NCBI GenBank assembly: GCA_022826245.1
Contig: JAJDVG010000034.1
Span: forward strand, 1-55,176
Length of the DNA: 55,176 nucleotides
Direction of reading: 5' to 3'
Source: Gammaproteobacteria bacterium
GTDB lineage: Bacteria; Pseudomonadota; Gammaproteobacteria; Steroidobacterales; Rariloculaceae
Position 1 is the first letter of the stretch. The number at the start of each line of letters is the position of its first letter. The position numbers were made by a program, and so were the translations under genes. The notes beneath the pieces were generated by a model that saw only the letters and a program-made list of their open reading frames with translations, was not told the DNA's origin and did no database searches. Shown piece by piece: positions 16,984-26,144 of this stretch.

Positions 16984-17123
16984 AGCCGGCCGACAGCCCC
17001 ACTGCATGGACCCGAAGCTCGTCTTGCCAAAGCGCCGGTCAGCTTCGATTCGGAGTTCGGCCGCCCGCTGACAGCGGGGCCGGGTAGCAGTTCGCAGCGG
17101 TGACTGTGTCCGGACCCGTACGA

Positions 17124-17900
17124 TCACTCGGGCCCGCGAACGCGAACGGCGATTCCCCCGCTGTCGGGCGTCAGGAAACGGCCGCCCATCAAACCGCCCG
17201 TGATGCGCGCCGTGAAGGGCGTACCCGGATACGAACGCTCGCGCGTGCTGATCTGAACCCAGGTGCCGTTGTTTTCGGTCAGAAAAACAGCGAACCCCGA
17301 CAGGTTGCGGCGTACGTCAACAACCGTGACCCCGATGCCGTCGTCGGAAACAGCATCGTCGACCGCTGCGGCCTCGTCAGTCTGCGTGGTCGGCGAAGCG
17401 TCCACCGCCGGAGAATCGTCAGTATCGGTCGTTCCCACGCCTTGCCGCGCGAGGCGATCCCGCAAGCGGCGCCAGAAGGGTCGGCGCGGCCGTTCTTCGG
17501 CGGGTTCGACCGTCTGCACCGATCCGGTGTCCGGCTCGATTCGCTCGGCTGGAGTTGCGGTTCGGGCAGGCGCCGCGGCCCGCTCGGCAGGAGTTGTCGT
17601 TCGGGCAGGCGCCGCCGCACGCTCGGCCGGAATTGTCGTTTGGGCAGGCACCGTTGCCGCGTCCGCCGGGGGTATGTCGTTGCTGTCGCCGTCGGCTTGC
17701 CGCGCACCGCGCTGCAGCCTGTCGTAGCAAGCCAGCCGCTCGGCATCGGCGCTCAAGGCCGCGCAATCCTCGAGACCGCTCGCAAGTTCCTCCTGGGTAT
17801 AAGCGGCGGTCAGCGGTACCAGCGCTAGCAGTATCCCGGGTCCGATATTGGGCAGGTGACGGCCTGAACGGCTGAGAGGAAACGGGTAAACGGTCGCCAT
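17124..17900 (-). CDS. Exported repeat-containing protein with DAERLACYD motif, function unknown
   Basis: A 258-residue protein with a hydrophobic N-terminal segment (about 18-33). Next comes CAALSADAERLACYDRL, a short two-Cys motif seen at the mature N-terminus of various proteobacterial envelope proteins, including type VI-associated ones. Residues 86-120 are a Pro/Ala/Thr-rich region of about three 13-residue repeats (ARTTTPAERAAAP). A basic RRPFWRRLRDRLARQG patch precedes an acidic stretch. The C-terminal 70 residues (VVDVRRNLSGFAVFLTENNG, then WVQISTRERSYPGTPFTARI) resemble the small beta domain that accompanies this motif elsewhere. No ribosome-binding site is clear at ATG 17900. It is isolated and convergent to the PQQ gene, and I assign no function. 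Confidence 0.65.
   Translation of the reverse strand: MATVYPFPLSRSGRHLPNIGPGILLALVPLTAAYTQEELASGLEDCAALSADAERLACYDRLQRGARQADGDSNDIPPADAATVPAQTTIPAERAAAPARTTTPAERAAAPARTATPAERIEPDTGSVQTVEPAEERPRRPFWRRLRDRLARQGVGTTDTDDSPAVDASPTTQTDEAAAVDDAVSDDGIGVTVVDVRRNLSGFAVFLTENNGTWVQISTRERSYPGTPFTARITGGLMGGRFLTPDSGGIAVRVRGPE
17541..17645 (-). repeat. 39-bp tandem repeat within the envelope-protein gene
   Basis: Nearly three head-to-tail 39-base units encode AQTTIPAERAAAP, ARTTTPAERAAAP and ARTATPAER. The units are similar at the DNA level, which indicates recent duplication of a Pro/Ala-rich spacer. Confidence 0.8.
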
Positions 17901-18305
17901 CAGGGTGATTTCACGGCCTGGTCACAGCGTTGCGACAATTCGGGTCTGGCCGATCATAGCCGTTGCGCCGCGGCGAAGTCATCTAACGGATGCCGGCAAG
18001 CTCACTGGAGTCAACGTGCAGTCATCCGCCGCCACCTTGCCCGGAAACACGGTCGTTCGGAACCTTTTCCCCATCGGACGGCGAGCGTTAACGGCGATTG
18101 TGTCTCTGTCGCAACAATAACCGTCACTTCGGTTGACGCTGACTGGCGGGCATGGGTAGCATCCCCGCGCGTTCGAGTGCCTGACAATCTGACTTTTGTC
18201 CCGGCGATCCACCGGGGCGATACCCGCTTTGTCGACACAGGCACCCGCGTGCATAGGGTGAAGAGAACAATCGCGAATCGTTAGAGACCAAGGGAGAGCA
18301 AAAAC
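17901..18305. other. 405-bp intergenic region between divergent genes
   Basis: This gap separates the minus-strand envelope-protein gene from the plus-strand TonB receptor. A GGGAGAG ribosome-binding site (18292-18298) serves the receptor. No riboswitch consensus (cobalamin, TPP or other), Fur box or near-consensus promoter was recognised, although a receptor of this size is usually regulated. Confidence 0.5.
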
Positions 18306-21278
18306 ATGAAACATCGACTATTGGCCAGGCTACCGGTCGGCGCACTTGCGTCGGCTTGCGCCGCGATCCTCGCTCCGCCGAGCGTGATGGCTCAGGATGG
18401 CGGTGAACTTGAAGAAATCGTCGTAACCGGCTCGTTCATCAGCCGCCCGGCGGACCGGCCACAGCCGGTCCAGATACTCGATGCCGCCGAGATTCGCGCG
18501 GGCCAGCGCGTGACCGTCGCCGAGGTCGTGCGCGACATGCCGCAGATCTCCACGGCCAACGTCACAAGCAACTGGCAATCGGCCACGAACAGCATCAACA
18601 TGCGCGGCCTGGGCAGCCGGTCGACGCTGGTGCTCCTGAACGGTCAGCGCATGACGATCGATGCCAATGCCGGTTCGCAGGTTGACGTCAACAATCTCGC
18701 GCCGAGCATCATGCTCGAGCGCATCGAGATGCTGCTCGACGGCGCCTCGGCGCTGTACGGCTCCGACGCCGTCGCGGGCGTGATCAATTTCCTGAGCCGC
18801 GATACCTTCGAGGGATTCGAATTCAACGTGTCGAGTCAATGGGCGGAGACTCAGACCGACACGCCCGAAATCGTCACCTCGGGAATCTTCGGCACCGGCG
18901 ACAGTGACTCGCACCTCGTCATGGCCTTCGAGATGCAGCGCCGCGATGACAAGCTGCAGGAAGAAGACCGCTTCGGGCCCGAACGCCTTTCGACCGGCCT
19001 GATCACGGCGCTGTGGAACCCCGGTACCTTCCTCGCCGCGCCGGGCGCGCCCCGGCCGGGTTGGCACCGCGACCCGCTGTGCAGCAGCCCTGAGATCGGC
19101 GGTACGCCCGACACCAGCGACATTACCGATCCGGCGGGCTTCATCAGCGGCCCGTTCTGTCGCGGGCTGTTGAGCCTGCAGCGCACGAATACGCCGGAGC
19201 AAACGGCGCTGACCGGCATGGCCGTGTTCACGCAGGATTTCTCCGGCGGAGGGCTGGACCGCTTGCGCGTCGAGACGAACTTTGCGCGCGCCGAATCGCA
19301 GTCAAGCTTCGGCACCGGCGTCCCGCTGCTGTCGCTGCCGAGCGTATCCGGCCAGATTCCCGTGCTGCCGAGCACCAATCCGGGCGTGCTGGACGCGCAC
19401 GTACGCTCGGGCGGTACATTTCCGGTGCAGGACTTCGGCCGCGTGTTCAGCCGTCAGTTGAGTCCTCTCGACGGCGATGACGCTTCGCTCGACAGTGCGA
19501 GCACCCAGAACACCTACCGCGTCGCCGCAAGCCTCGAAGGCGCGTTCAGCGATACCTGGAACTGGCGGTTCACGGGCACGTTTTCGCAGAACGACCAGCG
19601 CAACAATCCGAACGATACGATCACGGACCGCTACATGCGGGCGCTGCAGGGCTACGGCGGGCCGGCGTGCAAGTGGAACTTCGTGCAGGGCGCACTCAAC
19701 GATCCGAACATTCAGCGGGGCGTCGGAAGCTGCCAATACTGGAATCCGTTTGCGAGCCGACTGATCGCCGATCCCACCGACGAAAGCCCGATCGATCCGA
19801 GCGATCCGAACTCGCCGCCGAAGCGCACGCTCTACAACTCGCCCGAACTGCTCGACTGGATGATGTTCGGCGGCCAGGACATCAACGAATCCCGGTTCAC
19901 GTCCTTCGAGTTCCTGACCACGGGCGAACTGTGGGAGATGGCTGGCGGTGCGACGGGCATCGCGCTCGGCGCACAGGTCCGCAATCAGGAACTCAAGGTC
20001 GGCGTCGACCAGATCCAGAAGGACGGCGGCTTCGGCTTCAGTCCGCAGATCCTGAGAGACTGGAACGCGCAACGCGACACCGAAGCCTTCTTCGCGGAGC
20101 TGGTCATGTTTCCGCACGAGGATTTCGAGATCGATATCGCCGCGCGCCGGGAAGAGACGCTGGGCATCAGTTCCACGGAACCGAAGCTCTCGCTGCTGTG
20201 GACGCCCGCGGACAATCTCTACTTCCGCGCGACCGCAGGCTCGTCTTTCCGCCTTCCTTCGGAGAATCACCTGTTCGGTATCGGTCCGGGTTCGGTCGCG
20301 CGCGACACGATCGGCGGCGAGGTCACGCAGGCCGTCGGCATCGCGGTCGGTAACTCGAACCTGCGCCCCGAGACCTCGGACAACTTCACGGTCGGCTTCA
20401 CATGGGACATCACCGACAACTTCACGGTGGATCTGACGTACTGGGACTACGAGTTCACGGATCTCGTCGCCTCCACGAACGCCGAGACGACGCTCAGGCT
20501 CGACCTGGCCGATGGTTGGGTCAACGCGGGTCCGAACAATTCCAATCCCGTTTCTCGCGAGGACAGCCCGCATCCGTTGTTCCCGGGGCGGCCGAACGAG
20601 TATTGCGAGGTCACCCGCGGCTGGAGTTTCATTGACGAGAATGACGATGAGCAGGCCGATATTCCGCTGCCGGAAGGTTGCGTGACCGGGTTCGACTTCG
20701 AGATCTTCCGCTCGAGTTGGCAGAACCAGGAAGTCATCATCACGAACGGCTTCGACCTGACGCTCGATTGGCGCAGGGACTTCGGTCAGCACCGTGTGGG
20801 GGCGCGCTTCATCGGGTCCTTTACCGAGGAATACTCCGGTATCGACCTGGTCAATGACGACGGCGAGACGCCGCAGTATGCGGGCCGCGTGGCCGGCAGG
20901 CTGCGCAACGTCGTCGGGACCAATGCCGATGGCGTCTCCGGCGTGTCGGGCAGCAACCCGGACCTCAGGGCCAACCTGATCCTGACGTACGGTGTGGGCA
21001 ATCACAACCTCCGAGGCACGATCCGCTACACGTCGGGCATCGAAAACGTCGATCCGAATCCGCTGGAATCCCGGTGGGATGAGGGCGCCTACACGCAACT
21101 CGACCTCGTCTATGATTGGGATGTGCCGCTGAGCCGACCGGCGACCCTGTCGTTCGCGATGATCAACGCGACTGACGAGGAGCCGCCGCTGAACCCGAAC
21201 GGCCTGGTCACGTATACCCAGAGCCTCTACGACGGCCGCGGACGCATGTTCCGGCTCATGTGGAATCAGGGCTTCTGA
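18306..21278 (+). CDS. TonB-dependent outer-membrane receptor
   Basis: A 22-stranded outer-membrane transporter of 990 residues. The signal peptide (1-29) ends at SVMAQ. The TonB box EEIVVTG is at 36-42. The plug domain follows, with VTVAEVVRDMPQIS, INMRGLGSRSTLVLLNGQRM and IEMLLDGASALYGSDAVAGVINF. The C-terminus ends in Phe (RMFRLMWNQGF), the usual BAM signal. The plug form (EIVVTGSFI, then ADRPQPVQILD) is common in receptors of marine and sphingomonad-like bacteria for carbohydrates, siderophores or hydrophobic ligands. The barrel gives no ligand clue. It is monocistronic with a strong terminator 46 bases downstream. Confidence 0.93.
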   Translation: MKHRLLARLPVGALASACAAILAPPSVMAQDGGELEEIVVTGSFISRPADRPQPVQILDAAEIRAGQRVTVAEVVRDMPQISTANVTSNWQSATNSINMRGLGSRSTLVLLNGQRMTIDANAGSQVDVNNLAPSIMLERIEMLLDGASALYGSDAVAGVINFLSRDTFEGFEFNVSSQWAETQTDTPEIVTSGIFGTGDSDSHLVMAFEMQRRDDKLQEEDRFGPERLSTGLITALWNPGTFLAAPGAPRPGWHRDPLCSSPEIGGTPDTSDITDPAGFISGPFCRGLLSLQRTNTPEQTALTGMAVFTQDFSGGGLDRLRVETNFARAESQSSFGTGVPLLSLPSVSGQIPVLPSTNPGVLDAHVRSGGTFPVQDFGRVFSRQLSPLDGDDASLDSASTQNTYRVAASLEGAFSDTWNWRFTGTFSQNDQRNNPNDTITDRYMRALQGYGGPACKWNFVQGALNDPNIQRGVGSCQYWNPFASRLIADPTDESPIDPSDPNSPPKRTLYNSPELLDWMMFGGQDINESRFTSFEFLTTGELWEMAGGATGIALGAQVRNQELKVGVDQIQKDGGFGFSPQILRDWNAQRDTEAFFAELVMFPHEDFEIDIAARREETLGISSTEPKLSLLWTPADNLYFRATAGSSFRLPSENHLFGIGPGSVARDTIGGEVTQAVGIAVGNSNLRPETSDNFTVGFTWDITDNFTVDLTYWDYEFTDLVASTNAETTLRLDLADGWVNAGPNNSNPVSREDSPHPLFPGRPNEYCEVTRGWSFIDENDDEQADIPLPEGCVTGFDFEIFRSSWQNQEVIITNGFDLTLDWRRDFGQHRVGARFIGSFTEEYSGIDLVNDDGETPQYAGRVAGRLRNVVGTNADGVSGVSGSNPDLRANLILTYGVGNHNLRGTIRYTSGIENVDPNPLESRWDEGAYTQLDLVYDWDVPLSRPATLSFAMINATDEEPPLNPNGLVTYTQSLYDGRGRMFRLMWNQGF

Positions 21279-21324
21279 GGGCTTGACCCGATCCGACCGG
21301 TTCACGCCGGTTTGTCTTGTGGCG

Positions 21325-21355
21325 CGGCCCCGCTGTAGATACTGCAGCGGGGCCG
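21325..21355 (+). terminator. Rho-independent terminator of the TonB receptor gene
   Basis: A perfect 11-bp stem, CGGCCCCGCTG (21325-21335) with CAGCGGGGCCG (21345-21355), has a 9-base loop and is followed by a short T tract (TTTT within 8 bases). Confidence 0.75.
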
Positions 21356-21549
21356 TGCGCTTTTCGGGCATCGCCCTGGCCGATCGCGCCACCTTGCCGT
21401 TGCGGCCGGCCCGGCGCCTTCAGGGTATCGCGCGGCGGGTTTGATTTGTCGCGATGCGCAAACTAAAGTTTTGCGGGACCTGCGTCGAGCCCGGCCCATG
21501 GGGGCATTAGCGTCCGTACCCGACAACAACAAGTGAAGGATAGAGCCGC

Positions 21550-22413
21550 ATGAGTTTCATCTATTTCCTTGGCCGTTTTCATGTGCTCGTCCTGCATGTG
21601 CCGATCGGCATCATCATTGCGATCGTCGTGCTCGAAGCGCTGGCGCGGCGCGAGAAGTACCGGCATCTCGAGGCGGCTTCGCCGTTTCTGTGGGGCGCGG
21701 CGGCCCTCACGGCCGTCGTCACGGTCGTGCTCGGCTATTTCCACTTCGCCGAGGGCAGCTTCGGCAGCGCGTCCGGCGTGCAGCATCGGACCTTCGGCAC
21801 CGCGCTCGGCGTGCTGATCGCGGTCGTCGCCGTGCTCAGGCTCAGCAAGTTCGCGTCGAACTACGCGCCGGTGTACTTCCCGGCATCGCTGCTGGCGCTG
21901 TTGCTCGTGCTGATCACCGGCCACTACGGCGGCAATCTGACCCACGGTTCGACATATCTTGTCGAGTATGCGCCGCAACCCGTCCGCTCGCTCGCGGGCC
22001 TCGGGCCGAGGCGTCCGCCCATCACCGACATCGCGATGGCCGATCCGTTTCTCGACATCGTCGCGCCGATCCTGCGGCAGCGCTGTACGGACTGCCACGG
22101 CACGGACACGACCGAGGCCGATCTCGACATGACGACCCATGCAGCGCTCATGCGCGGCGGCGAGACGGGCGGCACGGTTTCAGTCGGTAACCCGCAGTTC
22201 AGCGAACTCATGAATCGCATCACGCTGCCGCCCGAGGACGAAGCGTTCATGCCGGCGGAAGGCAACACGCCGCTGACGCCCGGGCAGGTGCAGATTCTCG
22301 AGTGGTGGATTCAGACCGGCGCTCAGACGGGCGTCACGCTCGGCGAATCGGACATCGAGGTCAGCGCCGAGATCGAGGCGCTGCTGAACGCGGAACTGGG
22401 TATCGAGGGCTGA
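21550..22413 (+). CDS. DUF2231-like membrane protein with C-terminal cytochrome c domain
   Basis: A 287-residue protein with about four N-terminal membrane helices (near 11-31, 44-65, 84-98 and 108-125), matching the DUF2231 type of membrane domain. A periplasmic tail follows. Its CTDCH (179-183) is a covalent c-heme site, with a likely Met axial ligand in EAFMPAEGNTPL. The tail resembles the 'planctomycete cytochrome c' (PSCyt1) domain in which FLDIVAPILRQRC precedes the heme motif. It probably passes electrons in the periplasm, but its partner is unknown. AAGGATAG precedes ATG 21550. The stop is 12 bases from the convergent transglycosylase gene. Confidence 0.82.
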   Translation: MSFIYFLGRFHVLVLHVPIGIIIAIVVLEALARREKYRHLEAASPFLWGAAALTAVVTVVLGYFHFAEGSFGSASGVQHRTFGTALGVLIAVVAVLRLSKFASNYAPVYFPASLLALLLVLITGHYGGNLTHGSTYLVEYAPQPVRSLAGLGPRRPPITDIAMADPFLDIVAPILRQRCTDCHGTDTTEADLDMTTHAALMRGGETGGTVSVGNPQFSELMNRITLPPEDEAFMPAEGNTPLTPGQVQILEWWIQTGAQTGVTLGESDIEVSAEIEALLNAELGIEG

Positions 22414-22425
22414 CCGGATCCGGCT

Positions 22426-23055
22426 TCAGCCGAGGCGATCCTCGCAGCCCCTGAGCTGGGCGCCCCATTCCTTCGCCCGGTAGTCGACGCGGCGCGCGAC
22501 GTCGAGCAGCCAGCCCTTGCCTGCATGAGTGTTGCGGCTCCAGCCGCCCGGACCTTCGTGGTAGGCGAGGTATTGATTGTAGGGGTCCCACTTCGAGATG
22601 CCGGCCGCTTTCTGCGACTTGTCCGTGTACCAGCCGACGAAATCGATCGCGGCACGGAAATCGTCGCGATCGGCGAAGCGGCGGCCCGTCTCGTCCCTGT
22701 ACTGCTGCCAGGTGCTTTCGAGCGCCTGGGCGTAGCCGTAGGCGTCCGACGGGCGCTTCCAGGGGATGAATCCGAGCAGCTTCGTGCGCGGGGGTCTCGC
22801 ATCGAACTGGAACGTGGACTCCTGGCGGACGATGGCCATCTGCACGTGGATCGGCGTGCCCCATCGATCTTCGGAAGCCTGTGCGGCCCGGTACCAGCGG
22901 CGCTTGTCGTCGAAGATCAGGCAGATGTTCTCGACGTTGGCCGGCGGCGCGGTCGCGCAGGCGGCGACGATCAGCGTCGTCGATATTGCAAGCAGCAGTC
23001 GTGCCGGGCGCACGGGCGAAAACGCACCCCAGCGGCGGCGCCACGCGTGACGCAT
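22426..23055 (-). CDS. Lytic transglycosylase (SLT-like) lipoprotein
   Basis: A 209-residue lipoprotein that would cleave peptidoglycan glycan strands. The lipobox LIVAAC ends at Cys33, giving a lipid-anchored mature protein. The SLT-like fold shows the catalytic Glu79 in AIVRQESTFQFDARP, then AYGYAQALESTWQQY and YLAYHEGPGGW. These are the ES, GYAQ-type and AYN/YHEG-type motifs of family 1 transglycosylases. The start is ATG 23055 with GGGA upstream; a GTG at 23067 is an alternative. It faces the PepSY gene divergently. Confidence 0.87.
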   Translation of the reverse strand: MRHAWRRRWGAFSPVRPARLLLAISTTLIVAACATAPPANVENICLIFDDKRRWYRAAQASEDRWGTPIHVQMAIVRQESTFQFDARPPRTKLLGFIPWKRPSDAYGYAQALESTWQQYRDETGRRFADRDDFRAAIDFVGWYTDKSQKAAGISKWDPYNQYLAYHEGPGGWSRNTHAGKGWLLDVARRVDYRAKEWGAQLRGCEDRLG

Positions 23056-23288
23056 TGGAGTTCCCACGGCGCCGATCCTAGCACGAAAGCCGGGTCGCCC
23101 TCACGCGCGACGCTGGAACCGTACGGTCCGGTATCCCGGGGCACAGGCGCCGCGGCGTTGCAATGGCGAAGCTCTACGGGCTTGATTAAACTGCCGGACG
23201 ATCGAACGCAGCGTACTGCAACCGATCCTCCAACGAGGAGTTCGCCGCGCCGCGGCATTCTCCGGGAACCATCCGAAGAAGAACCGAC

Positions 23289-24275
23289 GTGCTTGATCCC
23301 TCCGACCCAAATCGCGACGGCCCGAACCCAACGCTGCCGCGAAGATCGGTCTGGCAGCGCTGGGTCCACAGGCCCCAGGGCCTCGGGTTTCGCAAGGCGC
23401 TGCTGCAGGTCCATCTTTGGCTTGCGATCACGATCGGCGCCTACATCGTCGTCGTGAGCGTCAGCGGCAGCGCCGTCGTGTTCAGGCGCGAACTGGGCAT
23501 GTGGCTCGTGCCGCGCACGGTGCCCGAGGCCGTCGGCATCCCGCTTGCCGGCGACGGTCTGCGCGAAGCGGTCGAGCGTGTCTACTCGGACTACGAGATC
23601 CTTGCGGTCGTCGAACCGCAGCGGCGGCCCGACGAGCCGGTGTACGTGCGACTGTCGCGCGACGGCGCCGAATCGTCGCGCCAGTTCGATCAGTTCACCG
23701 GCGTCGACATGGGCGACACCTACCCGCTGCCGATGCAGATCATGGAATGGTTCGTCGACCTGCACGACAACCTGCTCGCCGGGCAGACCGGGCGGACCAT
23801 AAACGGGATCGGCGGCCTGTTCGTGCTCGTGATCGTGTTTTCGGGCGCGGTTCTGTGGTGGCCGGGACGGAGCCACTGGCGCCAAAGCATGATCGTGCGT
23901 CCATCGCGAAAGGACCGGCCATTGACATGGCAACTGCACAGCGCGCTCGGATTCTGGGCGTTCGCGATGCTGCTGGTCTGGGCGCTGACGGCAGTCTACT
24001 TCGCGTTCCCCGAGCCTTTCGAGTGGCTCATGGACTCGCTCGATACGGACAGCTCGGACTTCGAGCGCCCGGGTGAGCAGGCGCTGTTGCTGCTCATCGA
24101 TCTGCACTTTGGCCGTTTCGGCGGACTCGGTGTGCGCACGTTCTGGGTGCTGATCGGCCTGATCCCCGCGGCGATGTTCATCACGGGTTTCATCGTCTGG
24201 CGGCGGCGCGTGAACCGCCGGGGGCGCGCCGGGGAATCTGCGCCGCAAGTCACCGGCCGTCCCCGCGGCAATTGA
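23289..24275 (+). CDS. PepSY-associated transmembrane protein
   Basis: A 328-residue inner-membrane protein of the PepSY-TM (PiuB-like) family. It has the classic first helix opening KALLQVHLWLAITIGAYIVV, an SGSAVVFRRELG stretch, two large periplasmic segments and three more helices (near 175-192, 220-239 and 285-305). EWFVDLHDNLLAGQTGRTIN contains the conserved LHxxLLxGxxGR block, whose His residues are thought to handle metal or heme in ferric-reductase-like members. The start is a GTG at 23289. The basic N-terminal tail is cytosolic. Many relatives sit beside TonB receptors and help reduce siderophore-bound iron. A receptor is 2 kb upstream, but with two genes between, so a link is weak. 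Confidence 0.85.
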   Translation: MLDPSDPNRDGPNPTLPRRSVWQRWVHRPQGLGFRKALLQVHLWLAITIGAYIVVVSVSGSAVVFRRELGMWLVPRTVPEAVGIPLAGDGLREAVERVYSDYEILAVVEPQRRPDEPVYVRLSRDGAESSRQFDQFTGVDMGDTYPLPMQIMEWFVDLHDNLLAGQTGRTINGIGGLFVLVIVFSGAVLWWPGRSHWRQSMIVRPSRKDRPLTWQLHSALGFWAFAMLLVWALTAVYFAFPEPFEWLMDSLDTDSSDFERPGEQALLLLIDLHFGRFGGLGVRTFWVLIGLIPAAMFITGFIVWRRRVNRRGRAGESAPQVTGRPRGN

Positions 24276-24301
24276 AATCTACCGGTCGGAGGCTGTCCGG
24301 A

Positions 24302-25015
24302 TCAGAGCACCGTAGCGCTCACGATCATCGTCGGCATGACCTCGAGCGAGTCGAGATAGGCTTCGCCGTTGTCCCACAGGCGCGTCTGGTTCAGGCCGCC
24401 GGTCGGATCGCCGACCTGCAGGAAGTTGTCCACGGCATTCATGCCGTCGACGACCTTGCCGAACACGGTGAAGTTGTATTGCGGGTCGGCCAGCCGGTTG
24501 TTCTCGATGTAGTTGATGAACACCTGCGTCGAGTTGGTGTTCGGTCCGGCCTTGGCGAACGCGAGCGTGCCGCGCTCGAGCGCGAACAACGTCGGGTCGT
24601 CGTCGAAGTTGCGGTTCTGCCAGGCCCGGTGCGGGTCACGCCAGTTGATGCCGAACTGGGCGACGAAACCCGGTACGACCCGCGATATCGGAATGTCGTC
24701 GTAAAAACCCGATTCGACGAGTTCGACGAACCGTTGCGCCGCGTTCGGCGCCGCCTCGGGATACACCTCGATGGTCACGTTGCCCGCGGTCGTTTCGAGC
24801 TGCACGAGCTGCGCCTGTGTCAACTCCGGCGCGTCGGCCTCCTTTCCGGGCAGCGGCGCGAGGTCGAGAGCGAGTTCGCGAGGCGCGCTCACTGCGGCTT
24901 CCCCGGAAACGTCCGGCGACTCCACGTCCGGAGCCGGTGGCGTCGGCGACTCGCAGGCGCTGAGGGCAAGCCCAAGGCAGGCCGCGCAGATCGAAAGCGG
25001 CTTGAGGCGATGCAT
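24302..25015 (-). CDS. Cyclophilin-type peptidyl-prolyl isomerase lipoprotein
   Basis: A lipoprotein of 237 residues with a lipobox ending at Cys21 (LGLALSAC), an acidic Pro-rich tether (about 22-60) and a C-terminal cyclophilin domain. Cyclophilin marks are ITIEVYPE-like strand VTIEVYPEAAPNAAQRFVEL, FYDDIPISRVVPGFVAQFG, and LAFAKAGPNTNSTQVFINY (catalytic-loop block with Q and F). It would speed proline isomerisation in envelope proteins. ATG 25015 is chosen because AGGAG lies 9 bases upstream and the lipoprotein signal begins there; an in-frame extension to 25234 has neither. Confidence 0.9.
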   Translation of the reverse strand: MHRLKPLSICAACLGLALSACESPTPPAPDVESPDVSGEAAVSAPRELALDLAPLPGKEADAPELTQAQLVQLETTAGNVTIEVYPEAAPNAAQRFVELVESGFYDDIPISRVVPGFVAQFGINWRDPHRAWQNRNFDDDPTLFALERGTLAFAKAGPNTNSTQVFINYIENNRLADPQYNFTVFGKVVDGMNAVDNFLQVGDPTGGLNQTRLWDNGEAYLDSLEVMPTMIVSATVL

Positions 25016-25157
25016 GGTGTGGCTACTCCTGTGCGGTCGACCGGCACGGCGCCGCTGATCGCGATGTGGTTTACAGGGGACAATTCGGCTCCGTGCTGGC
25101 AATCGGTATCGTCGTGACTGATACTCACGCGTGCCACTATAGCGAGGGGCGTTCATC

Positions 25158-26060
25158 ATGCAAGTCATTCGCGGGAGAACCCATTTGTCACGACGAAAGC
25201 TGCTCGCGGCACTCGCGGCGTCCCCGGCGCTCATGGCCGGGTTTCAGGCGGCGCAGGCGCTGGAACCCGGGGTCCGCCAGGGCACGCTCAGGCTCAGCGT
25301 CATGCCGCAGGTCTGGGGCGATCTCGATCTCGGCATCGAGGAGCGTTGCGAAGTGCTCGCGGCGCTCGGTTTCGCCGGCATGGACCTGCCGCAGCCCGAC
25401 CAGATTCCGATACTCGATGACCACGGGCTTCAGCCGTCGATGATGGTCGGCACCGGCACGACCTTCGCCGACGGCCTCATACGCCGTGAGCTGCACGACC
25501 GGATCGAGGAGGCGACGCACGCGGGTATCGAGATGTGCGCGAGCGTCGGTTGCCCGAATCTCATCGCACTGCCCGGAGAACGGCGCGGCATGTCGCGGGA
25601 GGAGGGCGCCGATCACGCCGTCGAGATCCTGTCGCGAGTCGCGCCGTACGCCGAGGAAAACGGCGTTTATGTCTGCATGGAGATCACCAATTCGAAGGTC
25701 GCCGCGGACAACCGCACGGACCAGGTGTTCGACGATATCGAGTGGGGCTTCGATGTCTGCCGCAGGACCGGGTCGCCCAACATCAGGATCGTCTACGACT
25801 TCTACCACGTGCAGATCGCCAACGGCGATGTCGTCAGGACCATGCGCGACAATCTCGACCTGATTTGCCATGTCCATGTCGCGGGCGTGCCGTCGCGCGG
25901 CGAGATCGACGACACGAGCGAGATGAACTACAGCTACATCGCCCGGGAAATCGTCGACATGGGTTACGAAGACTTCGTCGCGCTCGAGTACCGCCCGACA
26001 CCCGGCCGCAACCCGCTCGTGAGCCTCGCGGTCTGCTACGACATCATGACGTCGGCTTAG
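25158..26060 (+). CDS. Exported TIM-barrel protein, hydroxypyruvate isomerase/xylose isomerase-like
   Basis: A 300-residue AP-endonuclease-2/xylose-isomerase-like TIM barrel. It carries a Tat-like signal (LSRRKLLAALAASPALMAG) ending AQA. The barrel strands include VCMEITNSK (metal Glu), IVYDFYHVQIANGD (Asp and His) and HVHVAGVPSRGEID, then VALEYRPT (second Glu), which is the metal-binding set of hydroxypyruvate isomerase relatives. Such enzymes are normally cytoplasmic, but Tat-exported relatives are common near sugar-oxidising genes. GAGGGG (25144-25149) precedes ATG 25158. It converges with the redoxin gene, separated by a hairpin. Substrate unknown. Confidence 0.82.
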   Translation: MQVIRGRTHLSRRKLLAALAASPALMAGFQAAQALEPGVRQGTLRLSVMPQVWGDLDLGIEERCEVLAALGFAGMDLPQPDQIPILDDHGLQPSMMVGTGTTFADGLIRRELHDRIEEATHAGIEMCASVGCPNLIALPGERRGMSREEGADHAVEILSRVAPYAEENGVYVCMEITNSKVAADNRTDQVFDDIEWGFDVCRRTGSPNIRIVYDFYHVQIANGDVVRTMRDNLDLICHVHVAGVPSRGEIDDTSEMNYSYIAREIVDMGYEDFVALEYRPTPGRNPLVSLAVCYDIMTSA

Positions 26061-26099
26061 CGACGTCCGACGCAAGCGCTCCGGCCAGGCGACATTTGC

Positions 26100-26120
26100 G
26101 CTGCCGGAGTGCCCGGCAGC
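26100..26120. terminator. Hairpin between convergent genes
   Basis: GCTGCCGG (26100-26107) pairs perfectly with CCGGCAGC (26113-26120) around a 5-base loop. An alternative 10-bp stem uses 26076-26085 with 26103-26112. It lies in the 84-base gap between two convergent stops, but no T tract follows, so termination is inferred. Confidence 0.35.
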
Positions 26121-26144
26121 GTGTTCAACTGCGGGACGTGCCGC

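Noticed and set aside
17901..18305. Riboswitch upstream of the TonB receptor
   Set aside because: No cobalamin or TPP consensus boxes or convincing conserved stems were found on reading the region.
19302..21392. Minus-strand 696-codon ORF
   Set aside because: Antisense shadow of the TonB receptor in GC-rich DNA; no motif or start signal.
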